Positions 1-9,145 are shown, counted from the stretch's first letter. The stretch is 64,000 bases of DNA from 1-14-0-10-37-14 sp037130845 (GCA_037130845.1 JBAXSE010000003.1:23867-87866), one strand, 5' to 3'. The notes: generated by a model from the sequence alone, not told the origin. Numbers and translations: made by a program.

Positions 1-843
1 CCCGGCATAATAGAACCAAGGCAGCTGCCCATTCAGTTTGGCGGGGTATAGATAAGAAGGCGCCAGGCCGAGGGGCAAGATGGCATTATAAAAATAGTAA
101 AAATAAGAAAAAAGATAAACGGCCAGCTGTTCAATGAGAGAGTAGGCGGCGATAGTGCCGACGAAATGGCCGTCGTGCTGCCGGGCGTAAATAGTGGCCA
201 GGCCCATGGCGATAGCCATCAGCCAGAGCGACAGCTTGGACCAAATATCGCGCGCGGTGATCTTTTTATTTTTTAAATAATCAAACAGCAGCATCAATAG
301 AGGCAGGATGATAGCCGAAGGCTTGCAGAGCATGGCGACAATAGCCAAGAAAAAGGAAAGAAAAATTTGGCGGCGATTTTTTGCTTGCCAATACATCAGA
401 AGCGAGCCCAGCAGAAAGGCGGAGCTAAGCAGATTGGAGGCGGCAGAGACCCAGACGATTGATTCGGTGTTGGCCGGCTGCAAAGCAAAAAGAGCGGCAG
501 TCACAAAGGCGGTCAGACGGCGGCCGCTGACACGGAAGACCAGCCAAAAAACCAGTGCGATATTCAGCAAATGCAAGAGCAGGTTAGCTGCGTGGTAGGC
601 CAGGGGGTTTAGGCCGTAAGCGTTGTATAGCACCCAATAATAGAGCGAGGTCAAAGGCTGATACATGCCGATGTATTCTTTGGTCAGCATGCCTTGCAGA
701 TTGCCGGTTAGCAGATCGGCATTGTTTAGCAGATGGAAATATTCGTCGCCATGCAAAAAGTCGAATCTGAGGCTGGGCAGATAGACCAGCGCCGTGGCTA
801 GCAGCACTAGCCAGAGCGCATATTTGGACAAGAAAGATTTCAT
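1..843 (-). CDS. GT-C type membrane glycosyltransferase, partial
   Basis: Incomplete at the window edge: 281 codons are open from the ATG at 843 down to base 1, so the C-terminus is missing. The visible part is an N-terminal membrane anchor followed by an extracytoplasmic acidic loop (D33, E34) and several hydrophobic segments, the plan of PMT/GT-C enzymes that use polyprenyl-phosphate sugars at the outer face of the membrane. It is a paralogue of the next gene: both share MYQPLT followed by L and YW after the first loop. It starts 5 nt after that gene's stop, so the two are probably one operon read right to left. GT-C membership is a family-level inference; substrate unknown. Confidence 0.7.
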   Translation of the reverse strand, partial: MKSFLSKYALWLVLLATALVYLPSLRFDFLHGDEYFHLLNNADLLTGNLQGMLTKEYIGMYQPLTSLYYWVLYNAYGLNPLAYHAANLLLHLLNIALVFWLVFRVSGRRLTAFVTAALFALQPANTESIVWVSAASNLLSSAFLLGSLLMYWQAKNRRQIFLSFFLAIVAMLCKPSAIILPLLMLLFDYLKNKKITARDIWSKLSLWLMAIAMGLATIYARQHDGHFVGTIAAYSLIEQLAVYLFSYFYYFYNAILPLGLAPSYLYPAKLNGQLPWFYYAG

Positions 844-848
844 ATAAT

Positions 849-2357
849 TTAATATTTAAGCAGCGGACAATATTTTTTGATAGCCGGATCCGGTTTGAGC
901 CCTTGCGCGAGGGCGATGCCGATTTCTCGGCAGGCGGCCGGCGTTTGCTTAAGCCCTAAATAAGCCATGGCAATATTGTGGTGGGTGCTGGCCTGTTCGC
1001 GCGCGGCCAGTGAATTGCGCAGATAGACCAGCGCCTCGTTAAAGCGTCGATTATCCAAGAAAAGCCGGCTGATCATATCTGACATCTGTTGGTCGCGGGA
1101 GCACAGGTCGCCTGCGCGGCGGAAATCGGGCAAGGCAGCCGGAAAGCCGGATGCTACCATAATTGTATAGCCTCTAGTGTACCAAGTCCAGCAATGCCGG
1201 GGTTGGCTGGCAACGGCATAATCCCAGAGCGAGCGGTCGTCTGTCCAGGCCGCGGCATAGTTGATAGTTCCCCAAGCGGCAGCGGCCAGGACCAGTCCAA
1301 GGCAGAGGTACTTGGCCGGTTGCTTGAGGCGGCTAAGGAGCCAGACGAAAAATATCAAGATAGGCAAGCCGGCCAGATAAGCATAGCGATCTCCGGTAAT
1401 CGTTATCAGGCGCGGAGTAATGGCGGCGCTGGGAGCGAGGCAAACCAAAAGCCAGGCAAGCCAGAATGACCATGGCTTTTTTTGTATATACCCCCAGAGG
1501 GTATATGCGGCCAAGCTGATAAGGGAGATTAAAGCGATGATCGCCAGAGTGTGGCCGGGGAAAGGATAGAGGGGAGAGAGCCGAAACGGCCAAGCGACAC
1601 GCAGCGCGGACGACAGCAAGCTGTAAGCATAAAAAGGCAAATACCATGAGCTGTATTCGGCGGACAAGGGCTGGCCGGCAAGATGACGTCCGACAGCCGC
1701 CCAGGCCAGAAGTGCGATCGATAACAGGGCAAAGGGGGAGGCTTTAGCCCAATCGCGCCAAGTTTGGCGGCGTTGTCCGAGCAGTAGCAAAGGCAATAAT
1801 AGCCACATGCCGGCTACGGAAACTTTGGCCAAGAGGCCGGCCAGATAGCAAAGCAATGATAGCCAATAATATTTTTTTTCGCTTGTCGACAGGTATCGCA
1901 GATATAGAAGTAGCGTAAGCAGGATGCCGGTGGCGGAGAGCAGAGTGCTGCGGGCAGAGAGCCAGGCTGCCGCTTCGACTTGGGTCGGCCAGAGCGCAAA
2001 AAATAAGCAGCTCGCGACTGCCAATTCTTTTTTGAAATTTAATTTTCGCAATAATTTAAAAACCAAATAACAATTCAGCAGGTGCAGACCGAGCGAAACC
2101 AAGTGAAAAGCCAGGGCGTTGTAACCCCAGAGCTTGATGTCCAACCAATAGGACAGCGTGGTTAGCGGCTGGTACATGTCGAGATAAAAAGTGGAAAATA
2201 TTTTGCCGATGGCAGATAGCCCCAGGCGCAAATCAAGGTTGTTGATAATCTGTGCGCTATCATCCCAGACCAGAAAGCTGGCGCCGGCAAGCATCGGCAG
2301 ATAGGCCATGGTTAATAACAAGGCTAAAATTCCGGGTAATAGTAATTTTTTTAGCAT
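849..2357 (-). CDS. GT-C type membrane glycosyltransferase with C-terminal TPR-like tail
   Basis: 502 residues. An N-terminal anchor is followed by the acidic loop WDDSAQIINN (D32, D33), where GT-C enzymes of the PMT/TMTC type keep catalytic acids. About ten hydrophobic segments follow up to roughly residue 370. The last 110 residues are soluble and read as TPR-like helices (NEALVYLRNSL, HHNIAMAYLGL), as in TMTC-like O-mannosyltransferases. It probably transfers a lipid-linked sugar to secreted protein or envelope glycan outside the membrane; this is inferred from architecture. First gene of a minus-strand pair with the truncated paralogue downstream. No SD is visible. Confidence 0.72.
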   Translation of the reverse strand: MLKKLLLPGILALLLTMAYLPMLAGASFLVWDDSAQIINNLDLRLGLSAIGKIFSTFYLDMYQPLTTLSYWLDIKLWGYNALAFHLVSLGLHLLNCYLVFKLLRKLNFKKELAVASCLFFALWPTQVEAAAWLSARSTLLSATGILLTLLLYLRYLSTSEKKYYWLSLLCYLAGLLAKVSVAGMWLLLPLLLLGQRRQTWRDWAKASPFALLSIALLAWAAVGRHLAGQPLSAEYSSWYLPFYAYSLLSSALRVAWPFRLSPLYPFPGHTLAIIALISLISLAAYTLWGYIQKKPWSFWLAWLLVCLAPSAAITPRLITITGDRYAYLAGLPILIFFVWLLSRLKQPAKYLCLGLVLAAAAWGTINYAAAWTDDRSLWDYAVASQPRHCWTWYTRGYTIMVASGFPAALPDFRRAGDLCSRDQQMSDMISRLFLDNRRFNEALVYLRNSLAAREQASTHHNIAMAYLGLKQTPAACREIGIALAQGLKPDPAIKKYCPLLKY

Positions 2358-2369
2358 GTTATTATATTT

Positions 2370-2591
2370 ATCCCTGCGAAGACAGGGATCTTTCCATTCG
2401 GAATTGTTAAATATAGCAAAGTATTAAGATTGAGTAAGAATAATTTTTGTAGCGAATTTATAGCTAATAAATAAAAATAAATCCAGGATCCCTCCCTGGC
2501 GGGAGGCAAGCCTGCTGGAGTCTACTCGACGGTTGGCGGGCAATGATAAATTAAAAAAACGAATCCAGGATCCCTGCCTTCGCAGGGATAA
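2370..2591. repeat. cluster of REP-like palindromes
   Basis: Intergenic stretch holding three copies of a short palindromic repeat whose core is ATCCCTGCGAAGGCAGGGAT or its complement (2370-2389, about 2481-2520, 2561-2591). Some copies are flanked by AATCCAGGATCC. The same family recurs at 21007-21028 and 51160-51195. It lies between two convergently oriented transcription ends and carries no ORF. Confidence 0.75.
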
Positions 2592-2602
2592 ATAGGTTTA
2601 AC

Positions 2603-4318
2603 TTATTTGAGCCGTTTGACCATATAGGTGCCATTGCGGCGGTAGCCTAGATGGCGGTAATAATCACGTACGCCGACGCCGGAAATGACGGCGATCTTGG
2701 CTTGTCCGGATTGGCGCGATAATTGCTCAGCGATAGCCATCAGCCGTTTGCCCATGCCGAGGTGTTGCACTGTTCCGGCGTGCCCAAGGCGAGCCAGCTC
2801 GCCATAGACGTGCAGCTCTCGGATGAGCGCCGTGTTTTGCAATTCTAATAGCGGAGACATGCTGGCTAGGCGCAGGCGCAAGAAACCGTAAATAGTTTTG
2901 CCATCGGCAGATTCAAAACTGATAAAATATTCATCAGCGCTGGCGTGGCGGTATTTGCGGATAATCAGGTCGGTAGCGGCCAGATCGGCAACGCGGCCTT
3001 GCGCCTCGCGGCAACGGATGCAGCGGCAATGGGCGCCGCGCTGTTGGATGAGTTGGCGGAAATTGGAAATCTTAGAGCCGGCCACAATCGATTCGGCCGG
3101 GATATCCCGCACCAGCCGCACGATGCGAGTCCAGGGCGGAGTTGCCTCTTTGCAAGCGACTATAACTTCGGCCAGCGAATCGTCATCGTAGGTATGGTAT
3201 TTGCCGGCTTTCCACCAGCGGTAGAGCAGGCTGCCTTTGGTGACAACGGTCGGATAGAGTTTGATTTGGTCGGGGTTGTAAGGATTGTCCGGCAGAGCGG
3301 TTTGCAATAAATAGGCAGCGGTTTTGGCGGTCAGGCTGACGCTGGCCGGAGTGCGGAAAACGGTAATCTGGTCTTCTTGGCTGAATAGTCCGCGGTACAT
3401 GACTATATCTTTTTCGGGGTTTGATCCGGGCAAGCCGGGCATGATGTGATAAGTTAGTTTGAAGCCATAGGCAAGCGCCAGGGCAGTAGCGCGCTGGATG
3501 TCGGCCACGGTTGATTCGCGCAGATTTTTTTTGAGTATTTCGTCGTCGATGGCTTGGACGCCCAGCTCGATGCGGGTGGCGCCCAGGGCGCGCATCTGTG
3601 CCAGTTCTTTGTGGTCCAAATAATCGGGGCGCGTTTCCAATGTGATGCCGATTAGGCGGTAAGCGGCTGTCTCGTTGATTAGCTGCTCTTTGGCCAGCCA
3701 TTTTTTTAGCTGGGCCAGGGTAGCGGTTTCCTTAAGCGGTAAATAAGAGGCCTTGCGTTGGAAATGATTGGCCGCAAAGAAGCAGCTGGCGATGTACCAG
3801 TATTTATATTTGTCGGGCAGATATGACCAGGTGCCGCCGATGACGATCAATTCAATTTTTTCGGGCTGATGGCCGTTGGCCAGCAGGGCTTTGAGGCGGA
3901 AATGGATTTGCGCCGCCGGGTCATAGTCGCAGCGGATAGCGCGCATAACGGCCGGTTCGTTGGATAGATAACTTTTGGGCACCGATAATTCGGTGGGGCA
4001 GAAAGCGCAACGTCCAGGGCACGGGTAGGGCTTGACTAAAACAGCCACCGGCGCGACGCCGGACAATGTGCGAACCGCGCGCTTTTTGAGCAGCTTAATC
4101 AAGCCTGCCACCTGAGCGTGGTCTGCCACCTGCGACGGCTTAATCGTTTTTGAATTATGAGCCAGCTGCTTGAGCGCTGCGATAATCTCGCTATAAGGAG
4201 GCAGGCCTTGTTTGACTTGCTTGGCAACTTTTTTTGTTATTGCCGATATTTCCAAGGCGGAGGTCGGTTGATCTTGCAATAATCTTTCGGCAATGGCTAG
4301 TGCGATGGGCTTTGTCAT
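2603..4318 (-). CDS. elp3: Elp3-like radical SAM/GNAT tRNA uridine-34 modification enzyme
   Basis: 571 residues, close to the family length. After a helical N-terminus comes the radical SAM cluster motif with cysteines C100, C104 and C107 (PCPGRCAFCPTE), then a TIM-barrel region with GGTWSYLP and GITLETRPDY. The C-terminal third is a GNAT acetyltransferase fold ending with GMGKRLMAIAEQLSRQSG and GVGVRDYYRHLGYR. Elp3 proteins start carboxymethylation of wobble uridine-34 in tRNA using acetyl-CoA and SAM chemistry. Bacterial single-subunit Elp3 is known, including in Patescibacteria. Its start codon overlaps the -35 of the divergent promoter at 4312. No SD. Confidence 0.92.
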   Translation of the reverse strand: MTKPIALAIAERLLQDQPTSALEISAITKKVAKQVKQGLPPYSEIIAALKQLAHNSKTIKPSQVADHAQVAGLIKLLKKRAVRTLSGVAPVAVLVKPYPCPGRCAFCPTELSVPKSYLSNEPAVMRAIRCDYDPAAQIHFRLKALLANGHQPEKIELIVIGGTWSYLPDKYKYWYIASCFFAANHFQRKASYLPLKETATLAQLKKWLAKEQLINETAAYRLIGITLETRPDYLDHKELAQMRALGATRIELGVQAIDDEILKKNLRESTVADIQRATALALAYGFKLTYHIMPGLPGSNPEKDIVMYRGLFSQEDQITVFRTPASVSLTAKTAAYLLQTALPDNPYNPDQIKLYPTVVTKGSLLYRWWKAGKYHTYDDDSLAEVIVACKEATPPWTRIVRLVRDIPAESIVAGSKISNFRQLIQQRGAHCRCIRCREAQGRVADLAATDLIIRKYRHASADEYFISFESADGKTIYGFLRLRLASMSPLLELQNTALIRELHVYGELARLGHAGTVQHLGMGKRLMAIAEQLSRQSGQAKIAVISGVGVRDYYRHLGYRRNGTYMVKRLK

Positions 4319-4340
4319 GTTTTCTAAAAAATGTTATAAT
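4312..4340 (+). promoter_or_regulatory. sigma-70 promoter for the bactofilin-like gene
   Basis: TTGTCA at 4312-4317 and TATAAT at 4335-4340 are separated by 17 bp. The -35 box lies inside the start of the divergent elp3 gene. It leaves a leader of about 78 nt before the ATG at 4425. Confidence 0.6.
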
Positions 4341-4424
4341 TGTGTATAAGTTTGCTAACCCAATTTTAACCTTGTTTAAATAGGCCGAGCTAGCTAAAAC
4401 ATTAAGACATTAAACCATAAAATT

Positions 4425-5615
4425 ATGACAAAAACAAGCGTCAAGGCTTTGCTCTTGGTAGCTGCCGTCTCCATTGCCGTGCCTTTGGCTAGCATGGCCG
4501 CTACAGCGAAACCTCTCACTTCCCAAGTATTAGATGCCGGGAAGGAAATACAGGGCAATTATTTCGCGGCAGCTAACAATATTTCGATTGAGGGCCATGT
4601 TACCGGTGATTTATTTTGTGCCGGTTCGACAGTAGAAGTAAAAGGTGAGGTTGATGGAGATGTTGTTTGCGCCGCCCAGACCTTGATTATTTCCGGCGTG
4701 GTGCATGGCAGCATCCGCAGCGTCGGTTCTGCCGTCAGCGTCGAAAACAGAGTCGGCCGCAATCTGATGGTTGTAGCGTCTGACCTGATTATCGGTCCCA
4801 AGGCGGACATCGGCATGGATGCTATGTTTTGGGCGGGCCGCGTCAATCACATGGGCTTGGTCAATGGCTCAATGCGCGGGCGCGCTTATCAGATCTTTTT
4901 GTCCGGCAAGGTGGCTCAGAACGTCTTTTTCATCTTCGAAGATGTCTATACCGCCAGCGCCTATAAACCTTTAATCATGCAAGAGCGCGCTTCAATAGGC
5001 GGCAACTTGACTTATCGTTCGGCTTTTGACGCTTCTATCGCCAGCCGTCCGAGTATTAGCGGCAATGTCACCAAGGAAGCGAGCAACAATTTTGGTTTCT
5101 TGGCGCTAAGCATCGCTCGCATGTGGATCTGGTGCAGAATCGTCGCTATTTTTAGCGCGGTTATTATCGGTTTGTTCTTGATGAAACTTTGGCGCAAACG
5201 GACTATGGAAGTGGCTGACTTGATGGTGGCCAAGCCTTTTATTTCAATCGGCTGGGGCGCCTTGGTAACTGTTTTAATCCCGGTGCTGGCCATCTTCTTG
5301 GCGATGACTATTATCGGTTTGCCGATTAGTATTATCTTGATGTGCTTATGGCTGACGTCGATTATGATTGCTAAGCCGGTTGCCGCTATTATGGTTGGCT
5401 ATATGATGATGGGACGTTATAAACATAAGCCAAATGACAAGAAAGCGCGTAAGGAAGTCGATAATATTAATCCTGTATATGTCATGATTCTCGGTGTTAT
5501 CGTAACTTATGCCTTGATGGCCGTGCCGTTATTCGGGTTTTTCCTAGCTGTCTTGCTGAGCTCTTGGGCTATCGGCGCCGCTTGGATGCTGTGCAAGGAT
5601 ATACGCAAAGCTTAG
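4425..5615 (+). CDS. secreted/membrane protein with bactofilin-like beta-repeat domain
   Basis: 396 residues. The N-terminus is a signal peptide-like stretch ending near SMAATA. Residues 35-215 form short repeats rich in G, V, I and D (ISIEGHVTGDLFCAG, VKGEVDGDVVCAA, ISGVVHGSIRS), the pattern of polymer-forming bactofilin beta-helices. The C-terminal part (about 225-390) has five or so hydrophobic segments. In related bacterial proteins such repeats polymerise and act as envelope scaffolds; here the repeats are predicted extracytoplasmic and anchored by the C-terminal membrane domain. Monocistronic, with its own promoter and terminator. Confidence 0.75.
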   Translation: MTKTSVKALLLVAAVSIAVPLASMAATAKPLTSQVLDAGKEIQGNYFAAANNISIEGHVTGDLFCAGSTVEVKGEVDGDVVCAAQTLIISGVVHGSIRSVGSAVSVENRVGRNLMVVASDLIIGPKADIGMDAMFWAGRVNHMGLVNGSMRGRAYQIFLSGKVAQNVFFIFEDVYTASAYKPLIMQERASIGGNLTYRSAFDASIASRPSISGNVTKEASNNFGFLALSIARMWIWCRIVAIFSAVIIGLFLMKLWRKRTMEVADLMVAKPFISIGWGALVTVLIPVLAIFLAMTIIGLPISIILMCLWLTSIMIAKPVAAIMVGYMMMGRYKHKPNDKKARKEVDNINPVYVMILGVIVTYALMAVPLFGFFLAVLLSSWAIGAAWMLCKDIRKA

Positions 5616-5635
5616 TTCTATTTGTATATTTCAGA

Positions 5636-5665
5636 CAAAGCCTCGCCTGGTCGGCGGGGCTTTTG
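5636..5665 (+). terminator. rho-independent terminator after the bactofilin-like gene
   Basis: GC-rich stem AGCCTCGCC / GGCGGGGCT with a short loop, followed by TTTTG, 20 nt after the stop at 5615. Confidence 0.8.
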
Positions 5666-5709
5666 ACTTCAGGGGCCATTTCGGTTTATGATTAAGAAAA
5701 ATAACCCAT

Positions 5710-7164
5710 ATGCAAGCAAATAAATTAACGATTACCGAAGCCAGGGCATTATTGGATAGCGGCCAATTGACAGCCGTTCAATTGACGCAAGATTGCCTAG
5801 CTGCGATTGAAGATCAAAACGACCGGCTTAACGCCTGTTTGGAAATAAATAGCAAACAGGCCTTGGCTGAGGCTGTTGCGGCTGATCGACGTCTTAGCGA
5901 AGGGGAGCGCGGCGGAGTGTTGGGCATCCCGTATCTGGCTAAGGATAATATCTTGGCCAAGGGCTTCCGCGCTACGGCCGCTTCTAGGATGTTGGCGGAT
6001 TATCAGGCGCCTTATGATGCTACGGTTGTCTCACGTTTGAATGCGGCCGGGGCAATCTTGCTAGGCAAGACCAACCTGGATGAATTCGCTCATGGCGCTT
6101 CGACCGAGACCAGCTGCTACGGCGTAACCAAGAATCCTTGGAATCCGGAACATGTGCCTGGCGGTTCTTCGGGCGGTTCGGCGGCGGCTGTGGCAGCCAA
6201 CCTGGCCTTGTTTGCCCTGGGCACGGACACTGGCGGCTCGGTGCGCCATCCGGCGTCTTTCTGCGGCGTGGTGGGGCTCAAGCCGACCTACGGCTTGTGT
6301 TCTCGTTGGGGGCTGATTGCTATGACCAGCTCGACCGATGTACCGGGCATCCTGGCCAAGACGGCAGCTGACGCTTCTTTGGTTTTGTCGGCGATGGCCG
6401 GAGCAGATGAATTGGACAGCACTACTCTGCCGCGAGAATTAGAGGCGTATCAGGGTGAAATGAATGAAATAAAAATCAAAGGATTAAAGATCGGCATCGT
6501 GGAAGAATTTATGACTGACGCGGTGGCCGAACCGGTCAAAGCGGGCATTAGACAGACGATTGAGCTTTTGGAAAAAGCCGGTGCGACGGTTAGCGCGGCC
6601 AAACTGCCTTATGCCGGCTATGGCGTGAGCGTTTATTATGTTATTACGCCTTCGGAAATCAGTTCCAATCTGGCTCGTTTCGATGGTTTGCGCTTTGGCT
6701 ACAGAGCCGAAGGCAATGCGGACTTGGCTGCCGATTATCGCATCAACCGAGGGCAGGGCTTCGGCGACGAAGTCAAACGCCGCATTATGCTGGGCACCTA
6801 CGCGCTCAGCGCCGGCTATCATGATCAATATTATCTCAAAGCGCAACAAGTGCGCACTTTGATTGCGCGTGATTTTGCCAAGGCTTTCTCTAGTTTTGAT
6901 TTATTATTATGTCCGTCAACGCCAGGCACCGCCTTTCGGATTGGCGAGCAGATCGGCGATCCTCTCAAGATGTATCTGGAAGATATCTTTTTGACGCCGG
7001 CATCGCTGGCCGGTTTGCCGGCTGTCAGTATCCCTTCCGGCTTGGCTGATGGCCTGCCGACTGCCTTGCAATTGATCGGTCCTAAGCTGAGCGAGGCACT
7101 GTTGCTAGCGGTCGGCCAGGAATTGATGGACGGCTTGGTGGCAGGGCGGCTAGACAAAGAATAA
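5710..7164 (+). CDS. gatA: Glu-tRNA(Gln)/Asp-tRNA(Asn) amidotransferase subunit A
   Basis: 484 residues, the normal GatA length. The amidase-signature catalytic triad is intact: K78 in GIPYLAKDN, the cis-Ser in GGSSGGSAAA near 153, and the nucleophile S177 in GTDTGGSVRHP. GatA releases ammonia from glutamine for the GatCAB complex, which corrects mischarged Glu-tRNA(Gln) or Asp-tRNA(Asn). gatB and gatC are not next to it here. No SD precedes the ATG. One base separates its stop from the next gene, so the two are cotranscribed. Confidence 0.95.
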   Translation: MQANKLTITEARALLDSGQLTAVQLTQDCLAAIEDQNDRLNACLEINSKQALAEAVAADRRLSEGERGGVLGIPYLAKDNILAKGFRATAASRMLADYQAPYDATVVSRLNAAGAILLGKTNLDEFAHGASTETSCYGVTKNPWNPEHVPGGSSGGSAAAVAANLALFALGTDTGGSVRHPASFCGVVGLKPTYGLCSRWGLIAMTSSTDVPGILAKTAADASLVLSAMAGADELDSTTLPRELEAYQGEMNEIKIKGLKIGIVEEFMTDAVAEPVKAGIRQTIELLEKAGATVSAAKLPYAGYGVSVYYVITPSEISSNLARFDGLRFGYRAEGNADLAADYRINRGQGFGDEVKRRIMLGTYALSAGYHDQYYLKAQQVRTLIARDFAKAFSSFDLLLCPSTPGTAFRIGEQIGDPLKMYLEDIFLTPASLAGLPAVSIPSGLADGLPTALQLIGPKLSEALLLAVGQELMDGLVAGRLDKE

Positions 7165-7165
7165 T

Positions 7166-7939
7166 ATGGCCTTTGCTTCCAGAAAAACGATATATTTTTT
7201 TGCGGTGGGACTGGCAGTTGTTTTTGGCTTGCTGACAACAGTCTATTTTAGCAATCCGGATCATCGCCAGTTTGCTCGGTTGGACAAGAAGAGCTTGTTG
7301 GTGCGCAACAAGACCGATGAAGACCGCTTGCGTGAACTTAACGCGCGGGCGTTGGCCGAGGCAGCAACCAAGGTGCCGCAACCGGTGCCGGCTATGGCTG
7401 CCGCCGATATTGTGGCGGGCAGTCGCCAAGCGCCCATTATCTTGATAGTTTATTATGACTTCTCTTCGCCCTTCAGCGGCCGCTTTCATGAGGTGGTCAA
7501 GGAGGCGATAGCCAAATATAAAGACAGTCTCGATGTAGTTTGGCGTGTCTACCCTCTGGAAGGTCGACCGGAAGCTTTGTCAGCGGGCCTGGCCTTCCGT
7601 TGCGCGGCCGGACAGGGCAGCGCCGCGGTTTTTGCCGATCGTTTGTTCGGTTTGCAGCGATCAGGGCAATTGATGATTGATAAATATCTGGAGGCGGCAA
7701 AGGCCGAAAATCTTGATATGGCCAAATTTAAGATCTGTCTGGATAACAAGCAATATTTGGCAGATATTATGCAGGCCAAGGCCCGGGCCGAAGCGGCCGG
7801 AGTGACCGGCGCCCCCTATGCCTTTCTTAACGGCCGCCCCTTGCCGGGCGCCTGGCAATTTGTCGATTTTTCCGGCCCCAACGGCCAGCCTCAAGAGGGC
7901 CTGGGCACCATGATTGACAAACTGCTCAAAAACAAGTAA
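7166..7939 (+). CDS. DsbA-fold membrane-anchored protein without redox cysteines
   Basis: 257 residues. Residues 8-28 form an N-terminal membrane anchor and the rest is extracytoplasmic. The thioredoxin/DsbA-type domain starts near 80 (GSRQAPIILIVYYDF). At the position of the usual CPxC the sequence is SPFS (S101, S104), so the catalytic cysteines are both serine. The cis-proline loop is kept (VTGAPYAFLNGR). It therefore cannot act as a standard thiol oxidase; a chaperone or binding role is an inference. It directly follows gatA (1-nt gap). Confidence 0.78.
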   Translation: MAFASRKTIYFFAVGLAVVFGLLTTVYFSNPDHRQFARLDKKSLLVRNKTDEDRLRELNARALAEAATKVPQPVPAMAAADIVAGSRQAPIILIVYYDFSSPFSGRFHEVVKEAIAKYKDSLDVVWRVYPLEGRPEALSAGLAFRCAAGQGSAAVFADRLFGLQRSGQLMIDKYLEAAKAENLDMAKFKICLDNKQYLADIMQAKARAEAAGVTGAPYAFLNGRPLPGAWQFVDFSGPNGQPQEGLGTMIDKLLKNK

Positions 7940-8046
7940 AATCCAGGTGGTCTTACCAAAGGCCTTTTTGTTTACTTTTATTAGTAAATATTAAGTAAAT
8001 ATCAAAAAAGAACTTAAAATTGATAATTGACAATTGTTAATTGATT

Positions 8047-8133
8047 GGAGAGTTCGCATAGTGGCCGAGTGCGCTCGCTTGGAAAGCGGGTAAGGTGTCA
8101 AAGCCTTCGAGGGTTCGAATCCCTCACTCTCCG
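8047..8133 (+). tRNA. tRNA-Ser (GGA)
   Basis: Acceptor stem GGAGAGT pairs with ACTCTCC. The anticodon stem CTCGC / GCGGG encloses loop TTGGAAA with anticodon GGA. A class II variable arm (TAAGGTGTCAAAGCCTTC) and the T arm GAGGG TTCGAAT CCCTC follow. G73 is at 8133; CCA is not encoded. Confidence 0.96.
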
Positions 8134-8134
8134 C

Positions 8135-8178
8135 ATATAAAATAAATTCACTTTTACTGAAGTGAATTTATTTTATAT
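8135..8178. terminator. long AT-rich hairpin after tRNA-Ser
   Basis: Perfect 19-bp inverted repeat (arms 8135-8153 and 8160-8178, loop TTACTG) directly behind the tRNA. It lies where a terminator or tRNA 3' processing signal is expected. It is almost entirely A/T apart from the loop-proximal TTCACTT. Confidence 0.6.
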
Positions 8179-8189
8179 GTAGCGGAATG

Positions 8190-8370
8190 ACGAGGGATTC
8201 GAACTGGTCAGGAGTGAGCTAAAGGCATTTGCGTCTGAGCAAATGCCTTGCAGTTTACCCGCCGAAGAGGCGGGCGAGCGTCGGACGAGGCTCCAGTGGA
8301 GCCTTGGACGCCAACCCTGGACAAGTGAGGCGTCAGGCCGCAGGCCTAGCTGAGCGCGTAAATCCCTCGT
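8190..8370. ncRNA. GC-rich multi-hairpin element, candidate structured RNA
   Basis: A 10-bp closing stem (ACGAGGGATT at 8190-8199 with AATCCCTCGT at 8361-8370) encloses several hairpins. These are an 11-bp stem AAGGCATTTGC / GCAAATGCCTT (about 8223-8250), CCCGCC / GGCGGG (about 8259-8275), and GGCTCCA / GGAGCC inside GCGTC / GACGC (about 8280-8312). GGCC / GGCC lies near 8335. It contains no ORF and is richer in G+C than its surroundings. The left end, read on the minus strand, shares GTTCGAATCCCTC with the tRNA-Ser T arm. Strand and function unknown; it ends 85 nt before the HAD gene. Confidence 0.45.
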
Positions 8371-8455
8371 AGAACTTTAATATTTTACAAGCCATGAAAT
8401 ATTAAACGTATAAATTAATTACGATCTTTACAAACAAATATTAGAAAGGGAAAGC

Positions 8456-9145
8456 ATGAAATACGGCTTTATTTTTGATTTAGACGGCACACTGATTGAT
8501 ACTCAGCTATTGTTCCATGCCAAAGCCGAAAGTATTATTTTTTCTCAGCATGGCTTGAATTTTGAACCGGCAGAAATTTCCGCGCGTTATGCGGGCATCT
8601 CAACTCGCAAGATCTTCGAAGATTTATTGCCGCAACAAGACGCTGACAGATTAGTCCGGCAGAAATGGGAAATAATGGATCAACTGGTGCGTATTAATCC
8701 GCCGATCGCCTTGCCTGGCATGCTCGAAGTCTGTCGTTTTCTTAAGTCACGGTCGATTCCGATAATCATCGCTTCAGCCTCGCCTCGGTCTTGGATAAAG
8801 CTTTGCTTAGGTCAGCCGGTGAATACGAATAATCGTTGTTCGTTGAATCTCTTGGATGTATTTGGCGATAATTATGTCTCCGCCGAAGAATGTGAAAATG
8901 GCAAACCAGCTCCTGATGTTTTTCTCTTGGGCAAAGATACGTTGGCTATTCCTGATCCGGACAATGTTATTGATTGGACTGTTGTCGGCGATGGCGAATC
9001 AGATGTTGCCGGAGGCTTGGCCGCAGGTATGAAGGTGCTTTTCTTATCGAATGACAATAAGAGCTTTGATACACATCCAAATGTGAAAAGATTTCCAAAC
9101 AGCATAAGACTGGCAAATCACATCAAGGATCTGGTAGCAGCCTAA
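8456..9145 (+). CDS. HAD-superfamily hydrolase (phosphoglycolate phosphatase-like)
   Basis: 229 residues. Motif I is FIFDLDGTLID (nucleophile D9, general acid D11). Motif II is IIASASPRS, motif III the lysine in NGKPAPDVF, and motif IV VVGDGESDVAGGLAAGM. A cap domain sits between motifs I and II, as in the beta-phosphoglucomutase/phosphoglycolate phosphatase branch. It should dephosphorylate a small phosphometabolite in the cytoplasm; the substrate cannot be read from sequence. A purine-rich site (GAAAGGGAAA) precedes the ATG. Monocistronic, closed by the terminator at 9186. Confidence 0.88.
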   Translation: MKYGFIFDLDGTLIDTQLLFHAKAESIIFSQHGLNFEPAEISARYAGISTRKIFEDLLPQQDADRLVRQKWEIMDQLVRINPPIALPGMLEVCRFLKSRSIPIIIASASPRSWIKLCLGQPVNTNNRCSLNLLDVFGDNYVSAEECENGKPAPDVFLLGKDTLAIPDPDNVIDWTVVGDGESDVAGGLAAGMKVLFLSNDNKSFDTHPNVKRFPNSIRLANHIKDLVAA

